Part shown: one piece after another, positions 43,229-52,881 of the stretch
Numbering within the stretch: position 1 is the stretch's first letter
How the letters are laid out: each line of letters begins with the position of its first letter
DNA from: Leifsonia sp. CL147
GTDB lineage: Bacteria > Actinomycetota > Actinomycetes > Actinomycetales > Microbacteriaceae
Length of the DNA stretch: 64,000 nt
Reading direction: 5' to 3'
NCBI RefSeq assembly: GCF_900114565.1
Contig: NZ_FOTM01000009.1
Coordinates: 84,366-148,365, forward strand
Translations under genes and position numbers: made by a program
Notes under the pieces: generated by a model
The model's database searches: none
The model's input: only the letters and a program-made list of their open reading frames with translations
What the model was told of the DNA's origin: nothing

Positions 43229-44142
43229 TGTCGCAGACGATCGACACCGTCGATGCGGACGTGGCGGCGGCTGCGGGCGGAAAGCCGCGCGAACGCGCCG
43301 TTCGTGCCGGCCGCACCCGACGCGCGGGCCAGAGGCCCAACTGGCTCGGCGGGGCCGGAGCGTGGATCTGGCTCGCGATCATCGTGATCCCGATCTACTA
43401 CATCGTGATCACGAGCGTGCGACCTCAGGCCGGGTTCTTCTCGAGCAACCAGCTCATCCCGCCCCTCGCCCCGACTCTCGACGGATACGCGCTGGTGCTG
43501 CAGAGCGACTTCTTCCTCTACCTCGCCAACTCGGTGATCATCACGGTGGTCAGTGTCGTCGTCGTCGTGTTCGTCTGCATCATGGCGGCGTACGCGATCG
43601 TGCGGTCGCAGACCAGGTTCACCCGCGCCTCGTTCTCGTTCCTGCTGCTCGGGCTGGCGATCCCGGTTCCGGCCACGATCATCCCGTTGTTCTACATGCT
43701 GTCCAAGGCCGGTCTGTACGACAGCCTGGCGGCGCTGATCCTGCCGTCGATCGGTTTCGCGGTTCCGGTGACGGTGCTCATCCTCTCGAACTTCATCCGC
43801 GACATCCCCAAGGAGCTGTTCGAGTCGATGAAGGTGGACGGCTCGAGCGACTGGCGCACTCTGTTCTCCCTCGTGCTCCCGCTCGCCCGGCCGGCGATCG
43901 TGACCGTGGGGCTCTACAATGCGCTGAATGTCTGGAACGGATTCCTCTTTCCCCTCGTGCTGACGCAGAGTCCCGACAAGCGTGTGCTCCCGCTCTCGCT
44001 GTGGACCTTCCAGGGGTCGTTCAGCGTGAATGTCCCGGCCGTCCTCGCGGCGGTCGTCCTGTCGACGTTGCCGATCTTCATCCTCTACATCTTCGGCCGC
44101 CGGCAGCTCATCGCCGGGATGACGGCCGGGTTCAGCAAGTGA
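43228..44142 (+). CDS. sugar ABC transporter permease (MalG type)
   Basis: 304-aa CUT1 permease; a basic, disordered-looking cytoplasmic start of about 45 residues then six helices. EAA-type loop: FESMKVDGSSDWRTLFSLVLP at about 198-218, where the usual Glu-Ala-Ala is Glu-Ser-Met. Partner of the permease at 42296; no ATPase is present in the operon. Confidence 0.93.
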   Translation: MSQTIDTVDADVAAAAGGKPRERAVRAGRTRRAGQRPNWLGGAGAWIWLAIIVIPIYYIVITSVRPQAGFFSSNQLIPPLAPTLDGYALVLQSDFFLYLANSVIITVVSVVVVVFVCIMAAYAIVRSQTRFTRASFSFLLLGLAIPVPATIIPLFYMLSKAGLYDSLAALILPSIGFAVPVTVLILSNFIRDIPKELFESMKVDGSSDWRTLFSLVLPLARPAIVTVGLYNALNVWNGFLFPLVLTQSPDKRVLPLSLWTFQGSFSVNVPAVLAAVVLSTLPIFILYIFGRRQLIAGMTAGFSK

Positions 44143-44159
44143 GCAACCGAAAGGAACCC

Positions 44160-44852
44160 ATGACCAGACAGGCCCTCGTCGTGCGCGGAGGATGGGACGG
44201 GCACATGCCCGTCGAGACCACCGAGCTCTTCATCCCGTTCTTGGAGGCGAACGGCTTCCGAGTGCGGGTGGAGGAGTCGCCGGCCATCTACACCGACGCC
44301 GGCTTCATGGACACGGTCGATCTCATCGTGCAGATCAACACGATGAACACGATCGAGCCGGATGAGTTCGCGGGCCTGCAACGTGCCGTGCTCAACGGCA
44401 CGGGCATGGGCGGCTGGCACGGCGGCATCGCCGACTCGTACCGGGCCAACGCCGACTATCTGCATATGATCGGCGGCCAGTTCGCGCACCACGCGGGCAA
44501 GGATCCCGCCGAGCGCACCGGCGAACAGTCCGACAACTACATTCCTTACACGGTGCACATCACCGACCTGGGCAGGACGCATCCGATCACCGCGGGCATC
44601 GAGGACTTCGACCTCGTCACCGAGCAGTACTGGGTGCTCAGCGACGAATACAACGACGTGCTCGCGACCACGACACAAGAGGCGCGGCCGTGGGATGCCT
44701 GGAACCGGCCGGTCACGGCACCGGCCATCTGGACGCGCCAGTGGGGCAAGGGCCGCATCTTCGTCTCCGCTCCCGGTCATCGTCTCGAGATCGTCGAAGA
44801 CCCGAACGTCCGCACCATCATCGAAAGGGGCCTCCTGTGGGCAGCACGCTGA
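44160..44852 (+). CDS. ThuA-like domain protein
   Basis: 230-aa protein of the ThuA (trehalose utilisation) family, with a class I glutamine-amidotransferase-like fold. Visible blocks are ALVVRGGWDGHMPVETTELF, NGTGMGGWHGGIADSYRAN and TDLGRTHPITAGIEDF. In rhizobia ThuA works with the Gfo/Idh enzyme ThuB in 3-keto-disaccharide breakdown. AAAGGAA precedes the ATG at 44160. It overlaps the next dehydrogenase by 16 bases, so the pair is coupled. Confidence 0.85.
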   Translation: MTRQALVVRGGWDGHMPVETTELFIPFLEANGFRVRVEESPAIYTDAGFMDTVDLIVQINTMNTIEPDEFAGLQRAVLNGTGMGGWHGGIADSYRANADYLHMIGGQFAHHAGKDPAERTGEQSDNYIPYTVHITDLGRTHPITAGIEDFDLVTEQYWVLSDEYNDVLATTTQEARPWDAWNRPVTAPAIWTRQWGKGRIFVSAPGHRLEIVEDPNVRTIIERGLLWAAR

Positions 44853-45934
44853 ACGTCGGCATCGTCGGAGTCGGCAACATCAGTCAGCAGTATCTGGAGG
44901 AGTTCCCGAAGCTGCCGAACCTGTCGTTGACCGCCGTCGCCGATCTCGACCTGGACCGCGCGGCGGCAGTCGCGCGCGATCAGGGCGTCGAGTCGATGAG
45001 TGTGGATGCGCTGCTCGCCGACCCGCGCATCCACGCGGTGCTCAACCTCACGATCCCCTCCGCGCACACCGAGATCGCCCTGCGTGCGCTGGACGCCGGC
45101 AAGCACGTCTACGGCGAGAAACCTCTTGCACTGGCCACAGCCGATGCGGCGCCCGTGCTCGCTCGCGCGGCCCAGGCCGGGCTGCGCGTGGGCAGCGCGC
45201 CCGACACCGTGCTCGGCACCGGCATCCAAACCGCGCGCGCACTGCTCGACGAGGGACGCATCGGCTCTCCGGTCGCGGCGGCCGTGGCCTGGAGCGCACC
45301 GGGACACGAGCTGTGGCATCCGTCGCCCGCGTTCTACTACCAGCCGGGCGGCGGACCGCTCTTCGACATGGGGCCGTACTACCTCACGAGCCTCGTCACG
45401 TTCTTCGGTCCCGTCGTGCGGGTGTCGGGAGCCGTCGGCCGTTCGTCGCGCGAGCGCACCGTGGCGACCGGCCCGCTGGCCGGGACACCGATCCCGGTCG
45501 ACGTGGACACGCATGTGACGGCGATCCTCGAGCACGCGAACGGCGTGATCTCGACCGTTACCGTCTCGTTCGAGGTGTGGGAGACCCGCGTTCCGCTGTT
45601 CGAGGTCTACGGCACGGGCGGCAGCATCTCTGTTCCCGACCCCAACCGCTTCTCGGACACCGTGGCGATCGCCACCGCGTCCGATCGCACCTGGCGGGAC
45701 GTTCCGGTGTCGGCAGGCTATGCGGACGCCGGCCGCGGCGTCGGGCTCGCGGACCTCGCGCGCGCGATCGAGACCGGTCGGCCGCACCGCGCATCCGGTG
45801 AGCTGGCCTTCCACGTGCTGGAGATCATGGAGTCGATCATCCGCTCCGGCACGACGCACGAGGTCGTGACCCTGACGTCGACGGTCGAGCGGCCGGATGC
45901 GGTGGGATTCGGGGCGCGCCCGGAATCCTGGTGA
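44837..45934 (+). CDS. Gfo/Idh/MocA-family oxidoreductase (second)
   Basis: 365 aa. Rossmann motif VGIVGVGNISQQYLEEF, then NLTIPSAHTEIALRALDAGK and the EKP motif (GEKPLALA). The C-terminal domain has GPLFDMGPYYLTSLVTFFGP. GTG at 44837 lies inside the ThuA gene. As last gene of the operon it likely acts on the same substrate as ThuA. A perfect 17-bp hairpin follows 15 bases after the stop. Confidence 0.92.
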   Translation: MGSTLNVGIVGVGNISQQYLEEFPKLPNLSLTAVADLDLDRAAAVARDQGVESMSVDALLADPRIHAVLNLTIPSAHTEIALRALDAGKHVYGEKPLALATADAAPVLARAAQAGLRVGSAPDTVLGTGIQTARALLDEGRIGSPVAAAVAWSAPGHELWHPSPAFYYQPGGGPLFDMGPYYLTSLVTFFGPVVRVSGAVGRSSRERTVATGPLAGTPIPVDVDTHVTAILEHANGVISTVTVSFEVWETRVPLFEVYGTGGSISVPDPNRFSDTVAIATASDRTWRDVPVSAGYADAGRGVGLADLARAIETGRPHRASGELAFHVLEIMESIIRSGTTHEVVTLTSTVERPDAVGFGARPESW

Positions 45935-45949
45935 TCGGGGCCGTGATGC

Positions 45950-45987
45950 GACGAGTGCGGTCGCGGGCTTCCGCGACCGCACTCGTC
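45950..45987. terminator. bidirectional hairpin terminator
   Basis: Perfect 17-bp stem, GACGAGTGCGGTCGCGG at 45950-45966 with 45971-45987, and a GCTT loop, between convergent genes. No T run. Confidence 0.75.
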
Positions 45988-46012
45988 CGCCACGCGACCT
46001 GAGGAGGGACGC

Positions 46013-47044
46013 TCAGCGGCCGGGCGCCGGCCCGGTGCTCCCGCGAACGATGAGTTCGGCGGGGAGGCGCACCCGGCTGGGAACCTCGTGTCCGGCGAGC
46101 AGCTCGAGGAGCATCTGCAGAGCTTGCGCGCCGATGTCTTGGAGCGGCTGGGCGAGCGTCGTCAGCGGCGGAGTGGAGGTCGAGGCCTCGGGGATGTCGT
46201 CGAAGCCGATCACCGAGAGGTCTTCCGGGACGCGCAACCCGAGTTCGCGCGCCGCCTGCAGCACGCCGAGCGCGGACATGTCGTTCGCGGCGAACACCGC
46301 CGTCGGCCGGTCGGCGCGGCTCAGGAGGTCTTCGGCCGCTTGAGCGGACTGCGCCGTCTGGTAGCCGCCGTCCAGAACCAGCGCCTGGTCGAACGGGATG
46401 CCGGCCTCGCCGAGCGACTCCCGGTAGCCGTCTTCGCGCAGTTGCGCGGACGCGAGATCGCTGCGCCCGCGCATGTGGGCGATGCGGCGATGCCCCAGGT
46501 CGATGAGATGCTGCGTCGCCGCCCGCGCTCCGCCGAAGTTGTCCGAGTCGATGGTCGATGGCCCGCCGTTGCCCGTGTGCGGATCGATGGCGATCACCGG
46601 GATGGACGTGGTCGGAATGAGCACGGTCGGCGTCACGATGATCGCGCCGTCGATCAGCGTGCCGGCCAGCCGGGACAACGAGCGCCGCTCCCACCCGACC
46701 TGGCCGTTGCCGGCGCCGCGGCCGGAGTACGCGAGGAGCTCGTATCCGGCCTTCGCGGCCGCCGAGGACGCGCCTTTGAGGAGTTCGACGGAGAACGACT
46801 CGAACTCGGCCACCAGGATCCCGATCACGTTGGTGCTCTGCCGGCGCAGACTGCTCGCCACGAGGGAGGTCTCGTAGCCGAGCGCCTCGACGACCTCCAT
46901 GACGCGCTTCGATGTCGCGGGGGCGACGCCGTACCGTCCGTTGACCACCTTGGACACCGTGGGAACGGAGACGCCGGCCGCTCGGGCGACGTCGCTGATC
47001 GTGGCCCGCCCGGGCGACGGGGCGGGAGCGTCGATCGCAGACAT
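46013..47044 (-). CDS. LacI-family regulator of the GH3 operon
   Basis: 343 aa. HTH at about residues 15-37 (ISDVARAAGVSVPTVSKVVN), hinge VVEALGYETSLVASSLR and a ligand domain with FAANDMSALGVLQAARELG and VIGFDDIPEASTSTPPLTTL. It is divergent from the ABC/GH3 operon. The 54-bp palindromic block at 47078-47131 between them is the likely binding region for control of both directions. Confidence 0.93.
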   Translation of the reverse strand: MSAIDAPAPSPGRATISDVARAAGVSVPTVSKVVNGRYGVAPATSKRVMEVVEALGYETSLVASSLRRQSTNVIGILVAEFESFSVELLKGASSAAAKAGYELLAYSGRGAGNGQVGWERRSLSRLAGTLIDGAIIVTPTVLIPTTSIPVIAIDPHTGNGGPSTIDSDNFGGARAATQHLIDLGHRRIAHMRGRSDLASAQLREDGYRESLGEAGIPFDQALVLDGGYQTAQSAQAAEDLLSRADRPTAVFAANDMSALGVLQAARELGLRVPEDLSVIGFDDIPEASTSTPPLTTLAQPLQDIGAQALQMLLELLAGHEVPSRVRLPAELIVRGSTGPAPGR

Positions 47045-47077
47045 AGTGCCAGCCTACCTCTCGCCGATGCACTGGAC

Positions 47078-47136
47078 ATCGATATCGACAACGTTTTTGA
47101 AATCGTTATCGATATCGTTGTCGATATCGATTGACA
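47078..47136. promoter_or_regulatory. nested LacI-type operator block and promoter
   Basis: ATCGATATCGACAACG (47078-47093) and its exact reverse complement CGTTGTCGATATCGAT (47116-47131) flank a 22-base centre. That centre runs into a third half-site-like sequence, AAATCGTTATCGATATCG, starting at 47100. The right arm runs directly into a perfect -35 TTGACA at 47131-47136; a weak -10 (GAGGGT, 47155-47160) lies 18 bases further. Repressor bound here would cover the -35 box. Confidence 0.7.
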
Positions 47137-47216
47137 AACAACATTTGCCGATGCGAGGGTGTACTTCGCGACAGGGATTGTCCCGCGTCTTCACTCACTA
47201 CCAAGGAGTTTCCACA

Positions 47217-48509
47217 ATGAAGAGGAAAATTCGAATCGCGAGCGCGCTCGCCATCGTCGCGAGTACCGCGCTGCTCGCAACGGGTTGCAGCGGCGGTGGC
47301 AGCACGGCGGCCGACGGGAAGGTGACGATGACCTTCTGGGACAACTCGACCACCGGTCCCGGCAAGGCGTTCTGGCTCAAGACGATCGCCGACTTCGAGA
47401 AGGCCAACCCGAATGTGACGATCACGCTGCAGACCGTTCAGAACGAAGATCTCGACGGAAAGCTCCAGACCGCCCTCAATTCGGGGTCCGCTCCGGACAT
47501 CTTCCTGCAGCGCGGCGGCGGCAAGATGAACGCGATGGCCGACGCCGGCCAGCTGATGGACATCACCGACTCCATCGATTCTGCAACGAAGGCAGCCGTG
47601 AGCGAGGGCGTGCTCAAGGGCAATTCGTACCAGGGCAAGATCTACGCGATGCCGGTCAACGTGAACCCCGAGGGCATCTTCTACAGCAAGGACCTCTTCG
47701 CGGCCGCGGGCATCGCCTCGCCGCCCGCGACGATGGACGAGCTGAACGCGGACATCGCCAAACTGAAAGCGACCGGCGTGGCGCCCGTCGCCGTCGGCGC
47801 GAAGGACGCCTGGCCGGCCGCCCACTGGTATTACAACTTCGCGCTCCGCGAGTGCAGCGAGTCGACCATCGAGAAGTCTGCCGCGTCGCTGAAGTTCACC
47901 GACAGGTGCTGGACGAAGGCGGGCGAGGACCTCAAGGCGTTCAACGACACCACTCCGTTCAACGATGGCTTCCTCACCACGCCGGCTCAGCAGGGCGCGG
48001 GAAGCTCCGCCGGTCTCATCGCGAACCACAAGGCGGCGATGGAGCTCATGGGCGGATGGGATCCGGGAGTGATCGCTTCGCTCACGCCGGACCAGAAGCC
48101 GCTGCCGGATCTCGGATGGTTCCCGTTCCCGAGCATCCCGGGCGGCGCCGGAGACCCCAGCGCGATGATGGGCGGAATCGGCGGGTACTCCTGCTCGGCG
48201 AAAGCTCCGAAGAAGGAATGCACCGCGTTCCTGAACTACATGACGACGAAGTCCGTGCAAGAAGCCAACTACAAGGCCTTCAATGCGATCCCCGTCAACA
48301 AGGACGCTCAGGGCGTCATCACGGACGACGTCACCACGTCGGAGCTGAACGCCTACAACAAGACGAAGTTCATGGCGCAGTTCCTCGACACGCTTCTCGG
48401 CCAGAACGTCGGGAACGCGATGAACAGTGGTGTCGTGAATCTGCTCGCCGCCAAGGGCTCGGCTGCCGACATCATCAACGGAGTCGACCAGGCCGCGGCC
48501 AAGGGATAA
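47217..48509 (+). CDS. sugar ABC transporter substrate-binding lipoprotein
   Basis: 430 aa; lipoprotein signal MKRKIRIASALAIVAST, hydrophobic core and a lipobox ending in ATGC at about residue 24. Cluster B binding protein: DIFLQRGGGKMNAMADAG, NPEGIFYSKDLFAAAG and MELMGGWDPGVIASL. AAGGAG precedes the ATG. In an operon with two permeases and a GH3 enzyme, so it likely binds beta-linked oligosaccharides (cello- or xylo-type); inferred. Confidence 0.93.
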   Translation: MKRKIRIASALAIVASTALLATGCSGGGSTAADGKVTMTFWDNSTTGPGKAFWLKTIADFEKANPNVTITLQTVQNEDLDGKLQTALNSGSAPDIFLQRGGGKMNAMADAGQLMDITDSIDSATKAAVSEGVLKGNSYQGKIYAMPVNVNPEGIFYSKDLFAAAGIASPPATMDELNADIAKLKATGVAPVAVGAKDAWPAAHWYYNFALRECSESTIEKSAASLKFTDRCWTKAGEDLKAFNDTTPFNDGFLTTPAQQGAGSSAGLIANHKAAMELMGGWDPGVIASLTPDQKPLPDLGWFPFPSIPGGAGDPSAMMGGIGGYSCSAKAPKKECTAFLNYMTTKSVQEANYKAFNAIPVNKDAQGVITDDVTTSELNAYNKTKFMAQFLDTLLGQNVGNAMNSGVVNLLAAKGSAADIINGVDQAAAKG

Positions 48510-48518
48510 CTCGCGATC

Positions 48519-49544
48519 ATGACCAGCTCCCTGGATGCGCCCCTGTTGGAAGACAGGGCGCCGATGCCGGGCTCGCGGACGGTCGGGGGCGATGCGCCGC
48601 GCGCGTCGTCCTCGACCGGACCGCGGCCCAAGCGGCCCGCCGATTGGCGCAAGAGGTTCGAGATCACGGTCCTGGCCGGCCCGGCGATCGTCATGTTCCT
48701 GGCGTTCGTGATCTTCCCGGTCGTCATGGCCGCCTACTACGGCTTCTTCAAGTGGAAGGGGTTCGGTCTCCCGACCGACTTCGTCGGCCTGAACAACTAC
48801 GTGATCATCTTCACCGACAAGGCCTTCCATGAGGTCCTGTTGCACAACGGCATCATCGTCGTGCTGTCGCTGGTGCTGCAGGGGCCGGTCGCCATCGTCT
48901 TGGCGCTCCTGCTGAACCAGAAGATGCGCGGGCGCACCATCATCCGCGTGCTGATCTTCGTTCCCTACGTGATCTCGGAGGTCATCGTCGGCACCGGCTG
49001 GAGCCTGATGCTCCAGACGAGCGGTGCCGTCAACGACCTGCTCCAGCACATCGGATTGGGCGCTTTCCGCGCCGACTGGCTTTCCGACCCGAAGATCGCG
49101 ATCTGGTCGTTGATGCTGATCATCTCGTGGAAGTACATCGGGTTCGCGGTCATCCTCTTCCTCGCCGGGATGCAGAGCATCCCCGAAGAGCTCTTCGAGG
49201 CGGCGGCGATCGACGGTGCGAGCTACTGGCAGACCCAACGGCGGATCACGCTTCCGCTCCTCGGACCGACGATCCGCATCTGGGCGTTCCTTTCGATCAT
49301 CGGCTCCCTCCAGCTCTTCGACCTCGTCTACATCATCTGGGGTCAGTACGTCGCGTCGACGGCGGGGACCTCGACGATGGCGACGTACATGGTCGCCAAT
49401 GGCCGAGGCTCCGGCAACTACGGCTTCGGCAACGCCGTCGCCGTCGTCATGTTCGCGATCACGCTCGTCGTCGCCCTGATCTATCAGCGATTCGTGCTGC
49501 GGCGCGACATGGCGGGGGCTCTCACCGAAGGAAAGAAGCGATGA
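48519..49544 (+). CDS. sugar ABC transporter permease (MalF type)
   Basis: 341-aa CUT1 permease with about 50 cytoplasmic residues, then six helices (first at about 55-78). EAA loop: FEAAAIDGASYWQTQRRITLP near 228-248. Its stop overlaps the next start (ATGA at 49541-49544). Confidence 0.93.
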   Translation: MTSSLDAPLLEDRAPMPGSRTVGGDAPRASSSTGPRPKRPADWRKRFEITVLAGPAIVMFLAFVIFPVVMAAYYGFFKWKGFGLPTDFVGLNNYVIIFTDKAFHEVLLHNGIIVVLSLVLQGPVAIVLALLLNQKMRGRTIIRVLIFVPYVISEVIVGTGWSLMLQTSGAVNDLLQHIGLGAFRADWLSDPKIAIWSLMLIISWKYIGFAVILFLAGMQSIPEELFEAAAIDGASYWQTQRRITLPLLGPTIRIWAFLSIIGSLQLFDLVYIIWGQYVASTAGTSTMATYMVANGRGSGNYGFGNAVAVVMFAITLVVALIYQRFVLRRDMAGALTEGKKR

Positions 49545-50419
49545 CCGTAGCAGCGAAACTCAGTCCGGCGCCTCAGCGGCTCAGGAGGGGGGTGCCGTCC
49601 GAGCGTCGGTGGGGCAACCCGGTGACGTACTTCGTGGCGCTCGTGTTCATCGCGATCTGTCTGGCCCCGGTGCTGTACATCGTGCTCGGCGGCTTTCGCA
49701 CGAATTCGCAGATCACGGCCTCGCCGTCCGGCCTCCCGAATCCGTGGCAGGTGCAGCACTACCTCGACGTCCTCACCAGCACGACTTTCTGGCAGGAGAT
49801 CGGAAACTCGCTGATCGTCGGAATCTCGACGACTGCCGGAGTGGTCGTGCTCGGCCTCATGGTGAGCTACGTTCTCGCCCGCTACGAGTTCGGTGGGCGC
49901 GGGGCGATGTACGCCCTCTTCGCGGCCGGTCTCATGTTCCCGATGACCGTGGCGATCACGCCTCTCTACATCCTGGTCAGGGATCTGGGGCTGTCGAACA
50001 GTCTGGCCGGCGTCATCGTCCCCCAGATCGCGTTCGGCCTGCCGACGACGATCATCATCCTGGTGCCGTTCCTCAAAGCGATCCCGCTCGAGCTCGAAGA
50101 GGCCGCGTCGATCGATGGCGCAAGCCGGCTCGGATTCTTCTTCCGCATGATCGTCCCGCTCTCGATTCCGGGGGTGGTGACGACGGGCATCCTCGCGTTC
50201 ATCGGCAGTTGGAACGGCTACCTGCTGCCGTTGTTCATCCTGAACGATCAGTCCACCTTCACCCTTCCGCTCGGTGTCCAGGCGTTCTCGTCGCAATATT
50301 CGGTGGACACAGCGAAGGTCCTGGCGTTCACGTCGCTCTCGATGATCCCGGCGCTCATCTTCTTCGCGCTGTTCCAACGGCGCATCGTCGGCGGACTGAC
50401 GGGAGCGGTCAAAGGATGA
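49541..50419 (+). CDS. sugar ABC transporter permease (MalG type)
   Basis: 292-aa CUT1 permease with six helices from about residue 30. EAA loop: EEAASIDGASRLGFFFRMIVP near 187-207. Starts in the stop of the upstream permease and overlaps the GH3 gene by four bases (ATGA at 50416-50419), so four genes form a tight operon. Confidence 0.93.
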   Translation: MTVAAKLSPAPQRLRRGVPSERRWGNPVTYFVALVFIAICLAPVLYIVLGGFRTNSQITASPSGLPNPWQVQHYLDVLTSTTFWQEIGNSLIVGISTTAGVVVLGLMVSYVLARYEFGGRGAMYALFAAGLMFPMTVAITPLYILVRDLGLSNSLAGVIVPQIAFGLPTTIIILVPFLKAIPLELEEAASIDGASRLGFFFRMIVPLSIPGVVTTGILAFIGSWNGYLLPLFILNDQSTFTLPLGVQAFSSQYSVDTAKVLAFTSLSMIPALIFFALFQRRIVGGLTGAVKG

Positions 50420-52881
50420 GCCTGCACGAGAGCGATGATCCTCTCGCCCCCGCCATCCCCGCCTTCCCGCAGGTCTCGGAGCGCGTGCGTGCGCTCCATG
50501 CCCGGATGACCCTCGATGAGAAGCTCGCGCAGCTCGTCGGATACTGGCTCGATCAGAACGGGGTCGTCGCGCCGATGCAGAGCGAGATGGCGGCGGCGCA
50601 GGGAGTTCCCACCGACCTCGCCGACGTGACGCGTCAGGGAATCGGCCATTACACCCGCGTGTACGGCACCCGGCCGGTCGACGCCGCGGAACGTGCTCGC
50701 TGGCTGTGGGATGAGCAGCGCCGGCTCAAGCGCGAGACCCGGTTGGGCATCCCGGCGCTGGTGCACGAAGAGTGCCTGACCGGACTGGCGGCCTGGAAGG
50801 CGGCGACCTTTCCCACTCCACTCGCCTGGGGCGCCTCGTTCGACCCGGAGCTGGTGCAGGAGATGGGATCGGCCATCGGCGGCTCGATGAGGGAACTCGG
50901 CATCCACCAGGGCCTGGCACCGGTGCTCGACGTCATACGCGACCCGCGCTGGGGCCGCGTGGACGAGTGCATCGGCGAGGACCCCTATCTGGTCGGCACG
51001 GTCGGCACGGCCTATGTGCGCGGGCTGCAGGATGCGGGAATCCACGCAACCCTGAAACACTTCCTCGGCTATTCGGGCTCGCGCGCGGGACGCAACCACG
51101 CACCCGTGAACGCCGGCCGGCGCGAGATCGCCGACGTGTTCCTCCCACCGTTCGAGATGGCGATCATCGACGGCGGGGCGAAGTCGGTGATGAACTCGTA
51201 CGCCGAGGTCGACGGCGTTCCGATAGCGGCCAACGCCGGCTATCTCACCGGGCTGCTGCGGGAAACGCTGGGATTCGACGGCGTCGTGGTGGCCGACTAC
51301 TTCGCGGTCGCCTTTCTCGAGGTGATGCACGCGGTCGCCGCCGACCGGGGCGAGGCGGCCGCGTCGGCGCTCGAGGCCGGCATCGACATCGAACTCCCGA
51401 CGGGCGACGCCTACCTGCGACCGCTCGCCGACCGCATCCGGTCCGGTGAGTTCGACGAGGCCTTCGTCGACAGGGCGGTGCTTCGCGCGCTCGCCCAGAA
51501 GGAGGATCTCGGGCTCCTGGAAGAGGACGTCTACGAGGACGAGCCTCCGATCGACGTCGATCTCGACTCGCCGACGCATCGGCGACTCGCCCGTCGTCTC
51601 GCCGAGGAATCCGTGGTGCTGCTCACGAACGACGGCGTGCTGCCGGTCGCCGGCCGGCCGACTCCGCTTTCGCGCGTCGCCGTCATCGGACCGAACGCGC
51701 ATCGCGCCGAGGCCCTCCAAGGCTGCTACGCCTTTGCGAATCACGTCCTCGCCGATCACCCCGACCTCGTTCTGGGCTTCGAGATCCCGACGGTGTTCGA
51801 GTCGCTCCCGGGCGCATTCGAGGCGCAGGGCCTGCCGGTGCCGGAGTTCGTGTACGCGGAAGGCTGCGCCGTCGACGACGACGACGATTCCGGCTTGGCG
51901 GGGGCCGTGTCCGTGGCCGCGTCGGCCCAACTCGCGATCGTCGTCGTCGGCGACCAGGCCGGACTCTTCGGCCGGGGCACCGTGGGTGAGGGCAACGACT
52001 CCGAGTCGCTGGAACTGCCCGGCCTGCAGCGCCGGCTCGTGGAGGCGGTGGTCGCCACCGGCACCCCCGTGGTCATGGTGCTGCTGACAGGCCGGCCGTA
52101 TGCGATCGGCTGGGCGCTGGAGGGCGGAGCCGCCGCTCCCGGTGCGGTGCTCCAGTCGTTCTTCCCGGGAGAGGGCGGCGGTCTCGCGATCGCGGATGTC
52201 ATCGCGGGCGCGGTCAACCCTTCGGGACGCCTGCCCGTCTCCATGCCTCGCTCGGCCGGAGCACAGCCGTATTCGTATCTGCACCCGATCCTGGGCGGCC
52301 CGTCGGATGTGACGGCGGCCGACTCCACGCCGGTGCTGCCCTTCGGATACGGCCTGTCGTATACGACGTTCGACTACACCGACCTCGTCGTCGAGCCGGC
52401 TGTCGTCGCCGGCGCATCGTTCGCCGTCGAGGTCACGGTGACCAACACCGGCGGCCTGGCCGGAGCCGACGTCGTCCAGCTGTACGGCCGCGACCTTCAC
52501 GCGACGGTCACCCGTCCGGTCGCGCAACTGCTCGGCTACGCTCGGGTCGAGCTCGACCCCGGGGAATCAGCCCGTCTGACCTTCTCGGTGCCGACGACCC
52601 GGTTCGCGTTCACCGATCGGCGGATGGTCAAGGTGATCGAGCCCGGCGACGTCGATGTGTGGGTCGCCTCCCACGTCGCGGCCTCCGCGATCGCGCCAGG
52701 CGACGAGGGGACGACCGGAGGCGCGATCGTCAGCAGGAAGCAGGCCGGATCGCGACGGCTCGCCGGCACCTCCACCGCTCGTGCACGGATGGCGATCACG
52801 GGCGAGGTGTATCCCGTCACGACCGCCGACCTGCGTCTGGTCGGCGTTCGCCGGGACACGTTCGCGAGCGTCCCGGCGTGA
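50416..52881 (+). CDS. GH3-family beta-glycosidase
   Basis: 821 aa. The N-terminal barrel has MTLDEKLAQLVGYW, the substrate motif KHFLGYSGSRAGRNHAPVN and the nucleophile Asp in GVVVADYFAV (about residue 296). The alpha/beta sandwich has GPNAHRAEALQGCY; a fibronectin III-like C-terminal domain begins around 670 (VTNTGGLAGADVVQLYGRDL). No signal peptide, so it acts on imported oligosaccharides; beta-glucosidase or beta-xylosidase, not separable by sequence. Its stop codon lies in a 16-bp tandem repeat. Confidence 0.94.
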   Translation: MSLHESDDPLAPAIPAFPQVSERVRALHARMTLDEKLAQLVGYWLDQNGVVAPMQSEMAAAQGVPTDLADVTRQGIGHYTRVYGTRPVDAAERARWLWDEQRRLKRETRLGIPALVHEECLTGLAAWKAATFPTPLAWGASFDPELVQEMGSAIGGSMRELGIHQGLAPVLDVIRDPRWGRVDECIGEDPYLVGTVGTAYVRGLQDAGIHATLKHFLGYSGSRAGRNHAPVNAGRREIADVFLPPFEMAIIDGGAKSVMNSYAEVDGVPIAANAGYLTGLLRETLGFDGVVVADYFAVAFLEVMHAVAADRGEAAASALEAGIDIELPTGDAYLRPLADRIRSGEFDEAFVDRAVLRALAQKEDLGLLEEDVYEDEPPIDVDLDSPTHRRLARRLAEESVVLLTNDGVLPVAGRPTPLSRVAVIGPNAHRAEALQGCYAFANHVLADHPDLVLGFEIPTVFESLPGAFEAQGLPVPEFVYAEGCAVDDDDDSGLAGAVSVAASAQLAIVVVGDQAGLFGRGTVGEGNDSESLELPGLQRRLVEAVVATGTPVVMVLLTGRPYAIGWALEGGAAAPGAVLQSFFPGEGGGLAIADVIAGAVNPSGRLPVSMPRSAGAQPYSYLHPILGGPSDVTAADSTPVLPFGYGLSYTTFDYTDLVVEPAVVAGASFAVEVTVTNTGGLAGADVVQLYGRDLHATVTRPVAQLLGYARVELDPGESARLTFSVPTTRFAFTDRRMVKVIEPGDVDVWVASHVAASAIAPGDEGTTGGAIVSRKQAGSRRLAGTSTARARMAITGEVYPVTTADLRLVGVRRDTFASVPA

